A stretch of DNA of 64,000 bases from the NCBI GenBank assembly GCA_902762565.1, contig CACWOS010000001.1, positions 1-64,000 on the forward strand. Direction: 5' to 3'. Below, piece after piece: positions 8,630 to 18,058 of the stretch. Position 1 is the first letter of the stretch, and each line of letters begins with the position of its first letter. A program made the translations under genes and the position numbers. The notes beneath the pieces were generated by a model. That model made no database searches. It was not told where the DNA came from and saw only the letters and a program-made list of their open reading frames with translations. This stretch comes from an uncultured Prevotellaceae bacterium. Lineage in GTDB: Bacteria > Bacteroidota > Bacteroidia > Bacteroidales > Bacteroidaceae.

Positions 8630-10129
8630 TTGGAATCGAAATTAGTCATTTATAATACACTGACGCGCCAGATGGAGCGTTTCGAACCACTGCATGCCCC
8701 TAATGTGGGCATGTATGTGTGTGGCCCTACGGTCTATGGCGATCCCCATCTGGGTCATGCGCGTCCGGCTATCACCTTCGATTTGCTGTTCCGTTATCTG
8801 AAGCATCTGGGCTACAAGGTGCGTTATGTGCGTAACATTACAGACGTTGGCCATTTGGAGCATGATGCTGACGAGGGCGAGGACAAGATAGCCAAGAAGG
8901 CCCGACTGGAACAGTTGGAGCCCATGGAGATTGCGCAGTACTACACCAATCGCTATCATCAGTATATGGATGCGCTGAACGTGTTGCGCCCCTCTATCGA
9001 GCCACATGCTACGGGTCATATTATTGAGCAGCAGCAGTTAGTGCAGCAGATATTGGACAATGGCTTTGCTTACGAGAGCAACGGCTCGGTATATTTCGAT
9101 ATTGAGGCCTATAACAAGAAGTTCAAGTACGGCATCCTCTCTGGCCGTTCGCTGGAGAATATCAAGGACGAGAGCCGCGAGTTGGCTGGTGTAGGCGAGA
9201 AGAAGAATCAGGCCGACTTTGCCCTGTGGAAAAAAGCGCAGCCTGAGCACATCATGCGCTGGCCCTCACCCTGGAGTGATGGTTTCCCTGGCTGGCATTG
9301 TGAGTGTACCGCTATGGGTCGTAAGTATTTGGGCGAGGAGTTTGATATCCACGGTGGCGGCATGGATCTTGTGTTCCCACACCACGAATGTGAGATAGCC
9401 CAGGCTCAGGCCTCGATGGGTCATCCAGCCGTGAAGTACTGGATGCATAACAATATGCTGACCATCAACGGCAAGAAGATGGGTAAGTCGTACAACAACT
9501 TCATCACACTGGAACAGTTCTTTACTGGACAGCATGAGTTGTTGGAGAAGGCCTACTCGCCTATGACCATCCGCTTCTTCATCCTCTCAGCACACTATCG
9601 TGGCACCGTCGATTTCTCGAACGAAGCTCTTGTAGCTGCTGAACGTGGTTTGGAGAAATTGATGAACGCCATCAGCGACATAGAGCGCATTCAAGTTTCG
9701 AAGGAATGTGACTCTGAGACTGAAAAGGTTGTGAAGAGCCTTCGCCAGAAGTGCTATGATGCTATGAACGACGATTTGGCAACACCGCAGGTCATCAGCA
9801 ACCTCTTCGAGGCCTGCACTACCATCAACAAGCTCGTCGACCATAAGGCCACTATCTGTGCCGACTGTCTGAAGGAGCTCTCTGAGACCATGCACCTCTT
9901 CGCTTTCGACATCCTCGGTTTGCAAGCCAGTGCATCGAGTGCCGTTGGCGACAATTCCGGACGCGAGGAAGCTTTCGGCAAGGTCGTTGATATGGTGCTT
10001 GAACTGCGTGCCAAGGCTAAGGCCGATAAGGACTGGGCCACCAGCGACAAGATTCGTGACGAGTTGGCTGCCGCAGGTTTTGAGGTAAAGGACACCAAGG
10101 ACGGCGTCACTTGGAAGCTGAATAAGTAA
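8630..10129 (+). CDS. cysS: Cysteinyl-tRNA synthetase
   Basis: A 499-aa class I aminoacyl-tRNA synthetase that charges tRNA-Cys. The ATP-binding HIGH motif appears as HLGH (40-43) and KMSKS as KMGKS (283-287). The zinc ligands are visible as Cys31, the Cys in GWHCECT, and His/Cys in HHECEIA. The start is TTG ([10 protein letters not shown]), the only start that gives the usual family N-terminus; it follows a GTAAAAA repeat. The last 23 bp overlap the end of the convergent C1 peptidase gene. Confidence 0.96.
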   Translation: MESKLVIYNTLTRQMERFEPLHAPNVGMYVCGPTVYGDPHLGHARPAITFDLLFRYLKHLGYKVRYVRNITDVGHLEHDADEGEDKIAKKARLEQLEPMEIAQYYTNRYHQYMDALNVLRPSIEPHATGHIIEQQQLVQQILDNGFAYESNGSVYFDIEAYNKKFKYGILSGRSLENIKDESRELAGVGEKKNQADFALWKKAQPEHIMRWPSPWSDGFPGWHCECTAMGRKYLGEEFDIHGGGMDLVFPHHECEIAQAQASMGHPAVKYWMHNNMLTINGKKMGKSYNNFITLEQFFTGQHELLEKAYSPMTIRFFILSAHYRGTVDFSNEALVAAERGLEKLMNAISDIERIQVSKECDSETEKVVKSLRQKCYDAMNDDLATPQVISNLFEACTTINKLVDHKATICADCLKELSETMHLFAFDILGLQASASSAVGDNSGREEAFGKVVDMVLELRAKAKADKDWATSDKIRDELAAAGFEVKDTKDGVTWKLNK

Positions 10130-10895
10130 AAGCGTCTTTCGTTAAGTACAGCGCTATCATGTCTTTCCACATTTTGCGGACTGACATATACACCAATCCA
10201 TCGTGGGGGCCTCGTGGTCCCCACGAGTTTTTCATGATGTAGTAGGGACGCTGGTTCTCATCACGAGCCATGCCCACGATACACATAGCATGCCCACGAC
10301 TTTCCCAACAAACGGGATGACGTTGTCGCAAGGCATTGTCTATATGTTTACGCAGCGTGTCAAGGGGTACGTTCAATAGGCGGTTTCTCTCCCAATTGTC
10401 GGGCACCGGAACCTCTATCTTTTTATAATAAGGTGAGTCAGGGAAGCATGTAAGCCCGAGGTATTCGTCAGGTGCACAGACGGAGTGGGCAAACTCCCAA
10501 GGCGTATATCTGGCACCCAACATAAATACCCATTTGGGTGTGGGTAGTTCATCAGTAGCATCGTCGGGTAGCACGTCGTAAGGTACGATGCCATATTTCT
10601 GTATCATGTTCAGCAATGTCTGGCCCATTGCCCGCTCTGCATTCTTGCCTTCCCTCTCTCCTCTTAACATTCGTCCGATATAGACGGCTGAAAGGTTGAC
10701 AGAATCACCTCGTAACAAATGTTCTGTCTCTATTGTAGCTAGCATGGCGTAGGCCCAACACAATTGTGACTTGCCCTGATCCTTCACTGGCGTCATGGGC
10801 AACAGCAGTTCGTCGGTAAACGTGTGTTGCTCTTTTTGACGGCACCCTGTCAGCAACAATAATCCCACTATCAATATTATCCATTTTTCTTTCAC
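10107..10895 (-). CDS. Papain-like (C1) cysteine peptidase lipoprotein
   Basis: A 262-aa exported peptidase read from a GTG at 10895: [18 protein letters not shown] is a clean lipoprotein signal with acceptor Cys18. The papain-type residues are Cys46 ([12 protein letters not shown]), His202 ([11 protein letters not shown]) and Asn223 (MKNSWG). It resembles short C1 peptidases of oral and gut Prevotella, and probably acts on peptides in the periplasm or at the cell surface. An upstream in-frame ATG at 10931 sits on the -33 element and cannot be used from the promoter seen. Its 3' end overlaps cysS by 23 bp. Confidence 0.82.
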   Translation of the reverse strand: MKEKWIILIVGLLLLTGCRQKEQHTFTDELLLPMTPVKDQGKSQLCWAYAMLATIETEHLLRGDSVNLSAVYIGRMLRGEREGKNAERAMGQTLLNMIQKYGIVPYDVLPDDATDELPTPKWVFMLGARYTPWEFAHSVCAPDEYLGLTCFPDSPYYKKIEVPVPDNWERNRLLNVPLDTLRKHIDNALRQRHPVCWESRGHAMCIVGMARDENQRPYYIMKNSWGPRGPHDGLVYMSVRKMWKDMIALYLTKDAFTYSASK

Positions 10896-10900
10896 GAGGA

Positions 10901-10932
10901 CAAAGGTACGAATAAGCGAAGAAAAATCCAAA
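10901..10932 (-). promoter_or_regulatory. Consensus promoter of the C1 peptidase gene
   Basis: On the minus strand TTTG (10932-10929), a 20-bp spacer and TACCTTTG (10908-10901) match the Bacteroidota consensus fully. Only 5 nt separate the -7 box from the GTG start at 10895, so the mRNA would be leaderless or nearly so. Confidence 0.75.
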
Positions 10933-10936
10933 TTTA

Positions 10937-10968
10937 TTTGGTACTTTGTCCGATTAACACTAATTTTG
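10937..10968 (+). promoter_or_regulatory. Consensus promoter of the M6 peptidase gene
   Basis: TTTG (10937-10940), a 20-bp spacer and TAATTTTG (10961-10968). It stands back to back with the C1 promoter: the two -33 elements form CAAATTTATTTG (10929-10940), four bases apart. Confidence 0.75.
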
Positions 10969-10993
10969 CAGCCGTAACCATATAGTGAACGAT

Positions 10994-12583
10994 ATGAATA
11001 GACTTATTTTGTTCCTGATAATAGTCATAACTACGTTGAACATAAAGGCAGCACCACCCTTGCGTAGTCTTGTAGCCATGAGACAGGCCGACGGTTCTGT
11101 GGTGGTGCCGACCGTCAGTAAGATGATGGCTCCCTTAGAAGGAGAGGACTTCTGTGCATCGCAGGCAGTGATAGGCGCGGGTAATTATCTGCAGCATTCT
11201 GGAACACCACGTGTGCTGACCATCCTGGCTGCCTTCCAGGATGTTGGCTTTACGGTCAACGAGCCTGTTCAGGCTTTCGAACAATACCTGAATGGCGACA
11301 CACAGACAGACCTTGGCAATAAGAATAATATGAATATTGCTAGTGTGCGTCAGTATTTCGAGACCAGTAGTGGCAAGCAGTTTTCGCCACAGTTCGATAT
11401 CGTGGGACCTGTCGTTCTTCCCAAGGAGATGGCGTACTACGGTGGTAGCAATGCTACAGGTTCGGACGATAATTTTTCAGACTTCTGCAAGGATGCAATG
11501 GAACAGGCCAGAGGACTGGTCGACGACTGGAGCATTTATGACAACGACAAGGACGGTCGCATTGAACTGGTATGCGTCATCTTTGCCGGCTATGGACAGA
11601 ACCAAGGTGGTGACAACAACACGATATGGGCCAAGGCCAACTACCAGAACGTGAAATTTAACGATGCGCTGAGCATTTCGCGCTTCAATTGCTGTGCGGA
11701 GTTGTTTTATCCTCAATATCCAGACTACATCAATGGCACAGGTGTTTTTATCCATGAATTCTCGCATTGTTTGGGACTGCCCGACCTCTATGCAACTCGT
11801 TCGAGCGGCAAAGTCAACAACCAGGGCATGGAGACGTATAGCATTATGGACTACGGCCTCTACAATCGTAACGGCTTTGCCCCTTGTCCCTATAATGCAT
11901 GGGAACAGGAGGTGATGGGCTGGACGGCGATAGAGGAATTAAAGCCTACAGATGATAGTCCAAAGCAAATAAACGACCTCCTTCCGCTGATAGAGGGTGG
12001 TAAAGCCTATAAGCTGGCGAATGCTGACAACGACCGCGACTTTATTGTGATGGAGAATGTACAGAAGCGTGGGCTCAACAAATATGGTGAAGGTCATGGG
12101 CTGTTGGTCTATCATGTTGACTATCCATACGCTAGTGTGAATATGACCGATTCGCCCAACAACAATCCGGGGCATCCGTCGGTAGCCGTCGTGCCAGCTG
12201 GTGGCATTTTGATCAACGCTTATCTGCGCGGTACGGGCAAAACTTATACTTATGATGAATGGAGGACGTCTATGGCGGCAGCCCCGTTCCCAGGCACTGA
12301 TCAGGTAACGTCACTTGCTGACGAGCAGCAGTTGCCCAACTACTGCTTCTGGAATGGTAGCACAGCCAAGGAAACTGGTTTTATGCTCAACAGCATCTCA
12401 GAGAATGAAGAAGCAGGAGCCGTCAGCTTCACCGTTGCCATTGACGATCCTACGAGTGTCATAAATCTAACCAAGACTCATTCCGCATTCGAGGGGAAGA
12501 TTTACGACTTGCAAGGCTGCGAGGTTAGGACTCCCACGAAGGGTCTTTACATTGTCAATGGCCGTAAGGTGGTGATAAAATAA
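10994..12583 (+). CDS. Secreted M6-like metallopeptidase
   Basis: A 529-aa exported zinc peptidase. The start is the ATG at 10994 (MNRLILFLII); an in-frame GTG lies three codons upstream. The signal peptide probably ends after NIKA. The zinc motif is HEFSH (254-258), followed by CLGLPDLY, as in immune inhibitor A-type M6 domains of Bacteroidetes. The C-terminus, YDLQGCEVRTPTKGLYIVNG followed by RKVVIK, is the Prevotella-type terminal beta-strand tail that resembles a sorting domain. It is divergently transcribed from the C1 peptidase and probably digests external proteins. Confidence 0.87.
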   Translation: MNRLILFLIIVITTLNIKAAPPLRSLVAMRQADGSVVVPTVSKMMAPLEGEDFCASQAVIGAGNYLQHSGTPRVLTILAAFQDVGFTVNEPVQAFEQYLNGDTQTDLGNKNNMNIASVRQYFETSSGKQFSPQFDIVGPVVLPKEMAYYGGSNATGSDDNFSDFCKDAMEQARGLVDDWSIYDNDKDGRIELVCVIFAGYGQNQGGDNNTIWAKANYQNVKFNDALSISRFNCCAELFYPQYPDYINGTGVFIHEFSHCLGLPDLYATRSSGKVNNQGMETYSIMDYGLYNRNGFAPCPYNAWEQEVMGWTAIEELKPTDDSPKQINDLLPLIEGGKAYKLANADNDRDFIVMENVQKRGLNKYGEGHGLLVYHVDYPYASVNMTDSPNNNPGHPSVAVVPAGGILINAYLRGTGKTYTYDEWRTSMAAAPFPGTDQVTSLADEQQLPNYCFWNGSTAKETGFMLNSISENEEAGAVSFTVAIDDPTSVINLTKTHSAFEGKIYDLQGCEVRTPTKGLYIVNGRKVVIK

Positions 12584-12587
12584 AGTA

Positions 12588-12624
12588 AGAACCGGAGTTC
12601 TCTTCATGGAGTAGCTCCGGTTCT
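12588..12624. terminator. Bidirectional terminator between convergent genes
   Basis: A perfect 10-bp stem (AGAACCGGAG / CTCCGGTTCT) with a 17-nt loop, 4 bp after the M6 peptidase stop and 25 bp from the pectate lyase stop. On the minus strand it is followed by TACTTTATTTTAT, giving the better T-tract in that direction. Confidence 0.75.
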
Positions 12625-12649
12625 CATTTATAGTAGTTAGTTTCTGTAG

Positions 12650-14929
12650 CTACTCTATGGGTTCCAAAATGATGAGCATCAGAATAGACTCATCATCTCC
12701 TTTCTTAATAACATACTGGGTGCCCTTGGTGATGTTCTGACTGGTAATAACGTAATACTTACCCTCAGTATTCTCCGTACCACCTGCGGTCTCAACATCG
12801 TTGACTTTCACCGTGCGACCGCCCTTAGCAGTAGACAATACCATCGTCATCTTATAATCGTTGGTCGGAGTGAAGGTGATAGAGCCCTTACTATTCAACT
12901 TGACACCCTTCTTGTAATAATCTCCATTATAGGTAATCTTGCCATCACCATAGTCACCTGCTACCGTAAACATGCTATTAGATGGTGAGCCATCGAACGA
13001 TGCTGTTATTGTTCCTGTCTGAGCGGGTTCGTCACCAGGCTCGTCGCCAGGCTGATCGCCACCGGGCTGATCACCGCTAGGTGTTGTACTGCTCTCGTCG
13101 CCAAAGATGCCGACCAGAGAGGACGTGTAGTTCATCAGGGCATCTGAAAGTGCTGTGATGACCTCGTAGTTGGTGTCTTCTGTAGCATTGTTGAAGGTCC
13201 ACTGGAAGTCGCCATGCTCGCAACGGCCTGCGCCATAAGCACCAGTTACGACACTGGGTACGTCCTCTTTGTTGTCAGGATTGTACTGATAGAAATCACT
13301 GGCGGTATCGAAGTTGTTATAGGTAGCACCTCCCTGGAGCGCCGTAACAGTGGCGGGAACCTGTTCGTCCCGAGTCTGAGCTAGATAGGCGTCGAAGTGA
13401 ATGCTGTTGGTAGCATCGCTGGCATTGTAGGGCTGGAATCTCTTCTGTCCCTCCATGTAGTTGTCGAAGGCCTTGATGATGCCGCCGTCTTCTTTGGAGA
13501 AGGTACCCTTGGTGTCATCCGCAGAACCTACACCGTTGTTGATGTCTGAACCCTGCTTGGAGATGAGCATGGGGTACTTGCAGTTACGATAGTAGTTCTT
13601 TTCAACGAAGATGTTAGAACCTGTGGTGGAACCTACGCCATATTTCGAGTTACCGTCGAAGTAGTTGTTGAAGACGTGCAGGTGCTTAGATTTGCGAACG
13701 CGTGGATGGCGAGAGTCAGAGTGGTCGTACCAGTTGTGGTGATAGGTAACGTAATCCACCTCGTCACCATTGGAGTTCAGGTTGCACTTACCGCTATCCC
13801 AGAAGTGGTTGTCGCTGACAGTGCAGTAGAACGTACCCTTTACGTCGAACGATCCGTCGCCCTTGGCTTTGTCGCCGCCCCCGTTCTTTCCGTAGAAGAT
13901 GTCGAGGTGATGGCCCCATACGTGTTCGTTGTCAGTATCGAAACTGATACCGTCCTCGGGGTGCATCATGACGGCAAAGTTGCGCAGTTCTACATAGCGG
14001 CAGTTGCGTACCAGCACGCCAAATCCATGTAGCGTGGCATCGTTGCCGATACCCTCGATGGTCAGGTTCATATCCTGTCCTTTACCCTTCACCTGAAGAC
14101 CGATGGCCGAGCTACCCAATTCGGGCATGTCAGCCTTCTTCAGCAGACCAATGATGCGGATAGCCAGAGGACGTGTCTCAATGCCCTTCTCATAAGCCTG
14201 GATAATATCCTGAATACCCGTACGAGTCTCCATCTTGCCCTTGTTGTCAACCTGCATCTCCAATGTGATAGTCTTAGCATTAGCCTTGCTGACATACAGC
14301 ACACGAGCATTTGCCTTCAACGTGCCATCGTTGTTATAGGCACCCACACCTTTCGTTACGTTGTAATGGGCATAACCGTCGCGATTGATGGCGCGTACGC
14401 TGAGGTCTTTGACCTCTGCAGCACAGGCTGTGATTTCCTGACCGTCATCGGCTACAGGCACCACCTTCATGGTGTATGTTCCTGCCTTCAGGCCAACAGC
14501 ATCGGCACGGCCGTATGTGCCATAGTCGCGCACCAGTTGTTCGTCAATGCACTTGTCGTTGACATACACGTTATACCGTTTGATGCCGGCCAGCTTTGTA
14601 AACTTCACGTAAGCAGACTCCAGCCAACCCTGCGCCTCGCTAATCACCACTTTCGAGTCGGCATTGCCTTTGTTGAAGGCCACTGCCTTCACGTTGTCTT
14701 GAAAGGTATAGCTACCAGCCTGTTGGTTCACGGTGATGTTGGCACCGCTAAAGTCCATGCTGGTTACCGACCCCGTGTCGTAATACTTCTTCGAACCGTC
14801 CTTCAGCGTCAGTACTGCCTGATTCTTTTGTGGGTTCTGGCTGACGGAGTAGTCATTATCATTTTGGGCAAATCCTGTCAGGCAACAAGTAGTGGCTAAC
14901 AGCCAAAAACATATATATCTTTTCATCAT
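12650..14929 (-). CDS. Secreted multidomain pectate lyase (PL1-like)
   Basis: A 759-aa exported protein that should cleave polygalacturonate by beta-elimination. The signal peptide ends at Ala21 before Gln22. Residues 35-90 form a small domain (LTLKDGSKKYYDTGSVTSMDF) seen in many Bacteroidales secreted proteins; 95-180 look FN3-like; about 185-610 form the PL1 beta-helix with YHHNWYDHSDSRHPRVRKSK (397-416), where Arg410 matches the catalytic arginine. A linker of repeated GDQPG/GDEPG (about 620-640) leads to a C-terminal beta-sandwich module. It lies 11 bp downstream of the 120-aa protein gene, probably in one operon, and near a DUF4861 gene. Confidence 0.88.
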   Translation of the reverse strand: MMKRYICFWLLATTCCLTGFAQNDNDYSVSQNPQKNQAVLTLKDGSKKYYDTGSVTSMDFSGANITVNQQAGSYTFQDNVKAVAFNKGNADSKVVISEAQGWLESAYVKFTKLAGIKRYNVYVNDKCIDEQLVRDYGTYGRADAVGLKAGTYTMKVVPVADDGQEITACAAEVKDLSVRAINRDGYAHYNVTKGVGAYNNDGTLKANARVLYVSKANAKTITLEMQVDNKGKMETRTGIQDIIQAYEKGIETRPLAIRIIGLLKKADMPELGSSAIGLQVKGKGQDMNLTIEGIGNDATLHGFGVLVRNCRYVELRNFAVMMHPEDGISFDTDNEHVWGHHLDIFYGKNGGGDKAKGDGSFDVKGTFYCTVSDNHFWDSGKCNLNSNGDEVDYVTYHHNWYDHSDSRHPRVRKSKHLHVFNNYFDGNSKYGVGSTTGSNIFVEKNYYRNCKYPMLISKQGSDINNGVGSADDTKGTFSKEDGGIIKAFDNYMEGQKRFQPYNASDATNSIHFDAYLAQTRDEQVPATVTALQGGATYNNFDTASDFYQYNPDNKEDVPSVVTGAYGAGRCEHGDFQWTFNNATEDTNYEVITALSDALMNYTSSLVGIFGDESSTTPSGDQPGGDQPGDEPGDEPAQTGTITASFDGSPSNSMFTVAGDYGDGKITYNGDYYKKGVKLNSKGSITFTPTNDYKMTMVLSTAKGGRTVKVNDVETAGGTENTEGKYYVITSQNITKGTQYVIKKGDDESILMLIILEPIE

Positions 14930-14940
14930 TTCTCTCTTTG

Positions 14941-15303
14941 TTATTTTATTGTTACCTTTTTGCCGTCAATAATATAGATACCCTTTTTCAGTTGACCTTT
15001 AACCATTAGGTTGGAACCATTAACCACTACTTGCCCCTTCAGGTCGTACACTTCCTTGCCTCTCAGACCAGCCTTCTTTATAATCGCAGTACGTTCCTCA
15101 ACGCTCGTTGCCGTGCTGAAGTCGATAGTCACCTCTGCCATGTCGGCTGTCGTTGCCTGCTTACCGTTATTATACTCTATAACAACCTGATCGCCATTGA
15201 ACGTTATCTTCTTGATGGTCGAACCATCAATCTTTTCGCCGTCAGCCATTGCTGCCAGCGTCAGACAGAGCATGCAGCTCATCATGATTAGCTTTTTCAT
15301 CAT
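14941..15303 (-). CDS. 120-aa secreted mini-protein with Prevotella-type C-terminal tail
   Basis: A short exported protein: signal peptide (MMKKLIMMSCMLCLTLAAMA), then a domain with the pattern KIDGSTIKKITFNGDQVVIE that resembles residues 35-90 of the neighbouring pectate lyase, then the tail VYDLKGQVVV...KKGIYIIDGKKVTIK. It has no recognisable enzyme domain, so it is almost only an accessory domain plus a terminal tail. The two adjacent ATGs at 15303 and 15300 are both possible. Its promoter is just upstream and pectate lyase follows at 11 bp. The function is unknown. Confidence 0.75.
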   Translation of the reverse strand: MMKKLIMMSCMLCLTLAAMADGEKIDGSTIKKITFNGDQVVIEYNNGKQATTADMAEVTIDFSTATSVEERTAIIKKAGLRGKEVYDLKGQVVVNGSNLMVKGQLKKGIYIIDGKKVTIK

Positions 15304-15326
15304 ATGTGATATTCTATTTTTCGCTG

Positions 15327-15358
15327 CAAATGTACCACTATTATTCTATATCAACAAG
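15327..15358 (-). promoter_or_regulatory. Promoter of the mini-protein/pectate lyase operon
   Basis: Minus-strand TACATTTG (15334-15327) with CTTG (15358-15355) 20 bp upstream, close to the TTTG-N20-TAnnTTTG consensus. It lies 23 bp before the ATG at 15303. Confidence 0.65.
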
Positions 15359-15452
15359 TTTCATGCCCTTTTTCATACCGCAAACGTTTACAGAATTATA
15401 TCGATAAATGAAAAAAATAGTCGATTGTCAGTGAAAGATGGATTATTTTGTG

Positions 15453-15460
15453 TACTTTTG
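15453..15460 (+). promoter_or_regulatory. -7 box of the DUF4861 gene
   Basis: TACTTTTG, 21 bp upstream of the ATG at 15482. No exact -33 TTTG is seen at 19-21 bp. The divergent 178-bp region 15304-15481 also holds the mini-protein promoter. Confidence 0.6.
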
Positions 15461-15481
15461 CAAAAAGATCACAAAATAAGA

Positions 15482-16576
15482 ATGAGAAAACAACTATTTC
15501 TACTTGCATTTGTTCTCATCCTTCAGTCCTCATTGAAGGCACAAACAACTATAGTTGTTGAGAACAAGACGAACCAACAACGTTCAGAACTCATCAGTAT
15601 CAGTGCTGAACAGTTGGGGGTCAAACCTCGCACAAAACTCATCGTGCGCGATGTCTTTGATATTGAACAGCCTACACAATGGACTTACGATGGTCGTTTG
15701 CTGATGAGCGTATACGTTAAGCCCAATGGCAAGGCAACATTCAAGGTCCAAGCAGGTATACCTGAAGCCTTTGAACGTTCGTGGGTCAGTGGCCGTATGT
15801 ATCCTGAACGTCTCGAAGACATCGCTTTTGAGAACGACCGTATTGGTTTCCGCCTCTATGGCCCAGCACTACAGAAGAGAGGCGAAAAGGGTTTTGGTCA
15901 CGATGTATGGGTAAAGCGCACAACCGAACTAGTGCTCGACAAACTGTATCGTGACGACCCGCGTCTGAATTTTCACCTCGACCATGGGCTGGCACTTGAC
16001 TGCTATGGCGTTGGTCCCTCTTTGGGTTGTGGCACACCATGTATGATTAAGGAAGGAAAGATAGTTTATCCATGGTGTTACGAGACTTACAAGATTTTAG
16101 ACAAAGGACCGCTGCGCTTTACCGTGCAGGTCAACTTCCCCACCGTCGACGGCGTCACGGAGCACCGTATCCTGTCACTCGACAAGGGTTCGAATTTCTG
16201 CGAGGCTACCGTTTGGTTTGATGGTATTAGCAAGCCCATTGACATTGCTGCTGGCCTTGCCATCCGACCTGCAGACCCAACAACAGTTGTTATAGGTAAG
16301 GATTACGTACACTATGCCGACCCCACCGTCGATCCAGAACGTCATCAATTCCAAATTTATTCTGCATTGTTGTTCCCTGACACCAAGGTCACAATCAAGC
16401 AACAGGAGAATCATGTCCTTGGAATCCTGAAGAACTATCAGAGCGGTCAACGTTTCCATTATTTCTTTGGTGCCGCATGGAGCGAGTTTGATGTCCGCTC
16501 CCAAGCGGAGTGGCAATTGCGCATCGAAGGTTTCATGCAGGCTCGTCAGCAACCACTAAAGGTGACCGTTCAATAG
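15482..16576 (+). CDS. Secreted DUF4861 family protein
   Basis: A 364-aa exported protein (signal peptide to Ala20, Gln21 next). It resembles DUF4861 proteins of Bacteroidetes, which form a large beta-sandwich and are repeatedly found in pectin and rhamnogalacturonan loci; the activity of this family is not settled as far as I know. Conserved-looking stretches include LDHGLALDCYGVGPSLGCG (about 163-181) and FGAAWSEFD near the end. It is divergent from the pectate lyase operon, which supports a pectin-linked role. The longer in-frame ORF starting at 15197 crosses the promoter, so I used the ATG at 15482. Confidence 0.78.
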   Translation: MRKQLFLLAFVLILQSSLKAQTTIVVENKTNQQRSELISISAEQLGVKPRTKLIVRDVFDIEQPTQWTYDGRLLMSVYVKPNGKATFKVQAGIPEAFERSWVSGRMYPERLEDIAFENDRIGFRLYGPALQKRGEKGFGHDVWVKRTTELVLDKLYRDDPRLNFHLDHGLALDCYGVGPSLGCGTPCMIKEGKIVYPWCYETYKILDKGPLRFTVQVNFPTVDGVTEHRILSLDKGSNFCEATVWFDGISKPIDIAAGLAIRPADPTTVVIGKDYVHYADPTVDPERHQFQIYSALLFPDTKVTIKQQENHVLGILKNYQSGQRFHYFFGAAWSEFDVRSQAEWQLRIEGFMQARQQPLKVTVQ

Positions 16577-16596
16577 CGTCTTTTGTCAATAATACA

Positions 16597-16646
16597 GGAG
16601 TATTTTCTAATACTTCCGGAGTATTGTTAGATACTCCAAGAGTATT
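16597..16646. repeat. 21-bp tandem imperfect repeat, each unit a hairpin
   Basis: GGAGTATT occurs at 16597 and 16618, and its shifted copy AGAGTATT at 16639: exact 21-bp spacing. Each full unit folds on itself (GGAGTATTGTTAGATACTCC at 16618-16637 has a perfect 7-bp stem). It sits between the DUF4861 stop and the terminator at 16654. Confidence 0.8.
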
Positions 16647-16653
16647 AATATGC

Positions 16654-16689
16654 AATCAGGATGTGCCAACATTATAGCACATCCTGATT
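16654..16689. terminator. Strong bidirectional terminator between DUF4861 and ftsZ
   Basis: A perfect 13-bp stem (AATCAGGATGTGC / GCACATCCTGATT) with a 10-nt loop, followed on the plus strand by TATTGTT. It lies 77 bp after the DUF4861 stop and 24 bp from the ftsZ stop. Confidence 0.88.
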
Positions 16690-16713
16690 TATTGTTACCT
16701 GAAAAACATATCG

Positions 16714-18036
16714 TTATGCGAATGAAATGGTACCCTGTATGGGTTCGGAGGTTGGTGCCTCAGTCTCCTGTTGGGGAATTTCACCGCTAGCCTGGCTGTA
16801 GATGCTGTCCAGAATCTCGCGCGTACGCTTGTAGGTGGGTGTCTGCTCAACGGCTGAGATAACATCGTCGTTGTCTAAGTCCTCAGGACGGAACAGGTAG
16901 ATATGCGGGCGACGCTTGTAACGCTTCGACTGGCCATCACCACCATAGTAGCGGTTACGACGGTCCTGACGCTGGGCCTCGGCCTCTTGCTCGGCAGCAA
17001 TGCGAGTAGCTTCTTCCTGTGTGTTGTGACGCTGACGATGGCTGTTCATGCCGTCAACGCGGTCGATGCCGAAACCAGTGGCCAGAATGGTCACCTTAAC
17101 CTTCTTCCCAAGTTCAGGATCAACGGCCAGTCCCCACTTAATCTCGAAATCGCCGAACTTAGCCATGAAGTCGTTGACATCGTTCATTTCCTCCATCATG
17201 AGCGACTCCTTGCCGTCCTTACCTCCAGAGAACGAGATAGAGAGCAGGATTTTCTTCGAATTGAAGACGTCGTTCTCGTTGAGCAGAGGTGAGTTGAGGG
17301 CATCGTCGATAGCCTTTTTGACACGACCTTCGCCTTCACCATAGCCAGTAGACATGATGGCCACGCCACCATCCTTCAGAACGGTCTTCACGTCGTTGAA
17401 GTCGAGGTTGATGAGTCCGTGAACAGTGATGATTTCGGCTATTGACTTGGCGGCAACACTGAGTGTGTCGTCAGCCTTGCCGAAGGCATCGAGCACGGTC
17501 AATTCAGGATATATCTCGCGCAGGCGTTCGTTGTTGATGACAAGGAGCGCGTCGACATGCTTCGACATCTCTTCGACACCATCAAGGGCCTGGTCAATCT
17601 TGCGGTCGCCTTCGAAGCGGAAGGGAATGGTGACAATACCTACAGTTAGAATACCCATCTCCTTAGAAATGCGTGCAATGACAGGTGCTGCACCAGTACC
17701 CGTACCACCACCCATACCAGCAGTGATGAAAGCCATACGGGTGCCGTCGCTCAGCACACTCTTGATATCGTCAAGACTCTCTTCGGCAGCAGCGCGTGCT
17801 TTCTCAGGACGGTTGCCTGCACCCAATCCTTCCTTGCCCAATTGCAAATGGACGGGAACGGGTGAATCGTTGAGAGCCTGATTATCGGTGTTACACAATA
17901 CGAAACTGACGTCGTGGATGCCTTCGCGATACATATGGTTGACGGCATTACCGCCTCCACCACCAACACCAATCACCTTGATGATGCTTTTCTCTTTTTC
18001 GGGCTCGCCAAAGTCGAGCAATATGTTATTATCCAT
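16714..18036 (-). CDS. ftsZ: Cell division GTPase FtsZ
   Basis: A 440-aa tubulin homologue that forms the cytokinetic ring. The GTP-binding signature GGGTGTG is at 109-115 and the T7-loop residues NLDFND at 210-215. After the globular core (to about 320) comes an Arg/Gln-rich linker with RRNRYYGG and then a conserved-looking stretch, PEDLDNDDVI...TPTYKR, which is the likely partner-binding peptide in this phylum; about 40 acidic residues follow it. It is the last gene of the dcw cluster, 22 bp after ftsA, and ends at the bidirectional terminator. Confidence 0.97.
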   Translation of the reverse strand: MDNNILLDFGEPEKEKSIIKVIGVGGGGGNAVNHMYREGIHDVSFVLCNTDNQALNDSPVPVHLQLGKEGLGAGNRPEKARAAAEESLDDIKSVLSDGTRMAFITAGMGGGTGTGAAPVIARISKEMGILTVGIVTIPFRFEGDRKIDQALDGVEEMSKHVDALLVINNERLREIYPELTVLDAFGKADDTLSVAAKSIAEIITVHGLINLDFNDVKTVLKDGGVAIMSTGYGEGEGRVKKAIDDALNSPLLNENDVFNSKKILLSISFSGGKDGKESLMMEEMNDVNDFMAKFGDFEIKWGLAVDPELGKKVKVTILATGFGIDRVDGMNSHRQRHNTQEEATRIAAEQEAEAQRQDRRNRYYGGDGQSKRYKRRPHIYLFRPEDLDNDDVISAVEQTPTYKRTREILDSIYSQASGEIPQQETEAPTSEPIQGTISFA

Positions 18037-18058
18037 ATTATTATTCTTTTTACGTTAT

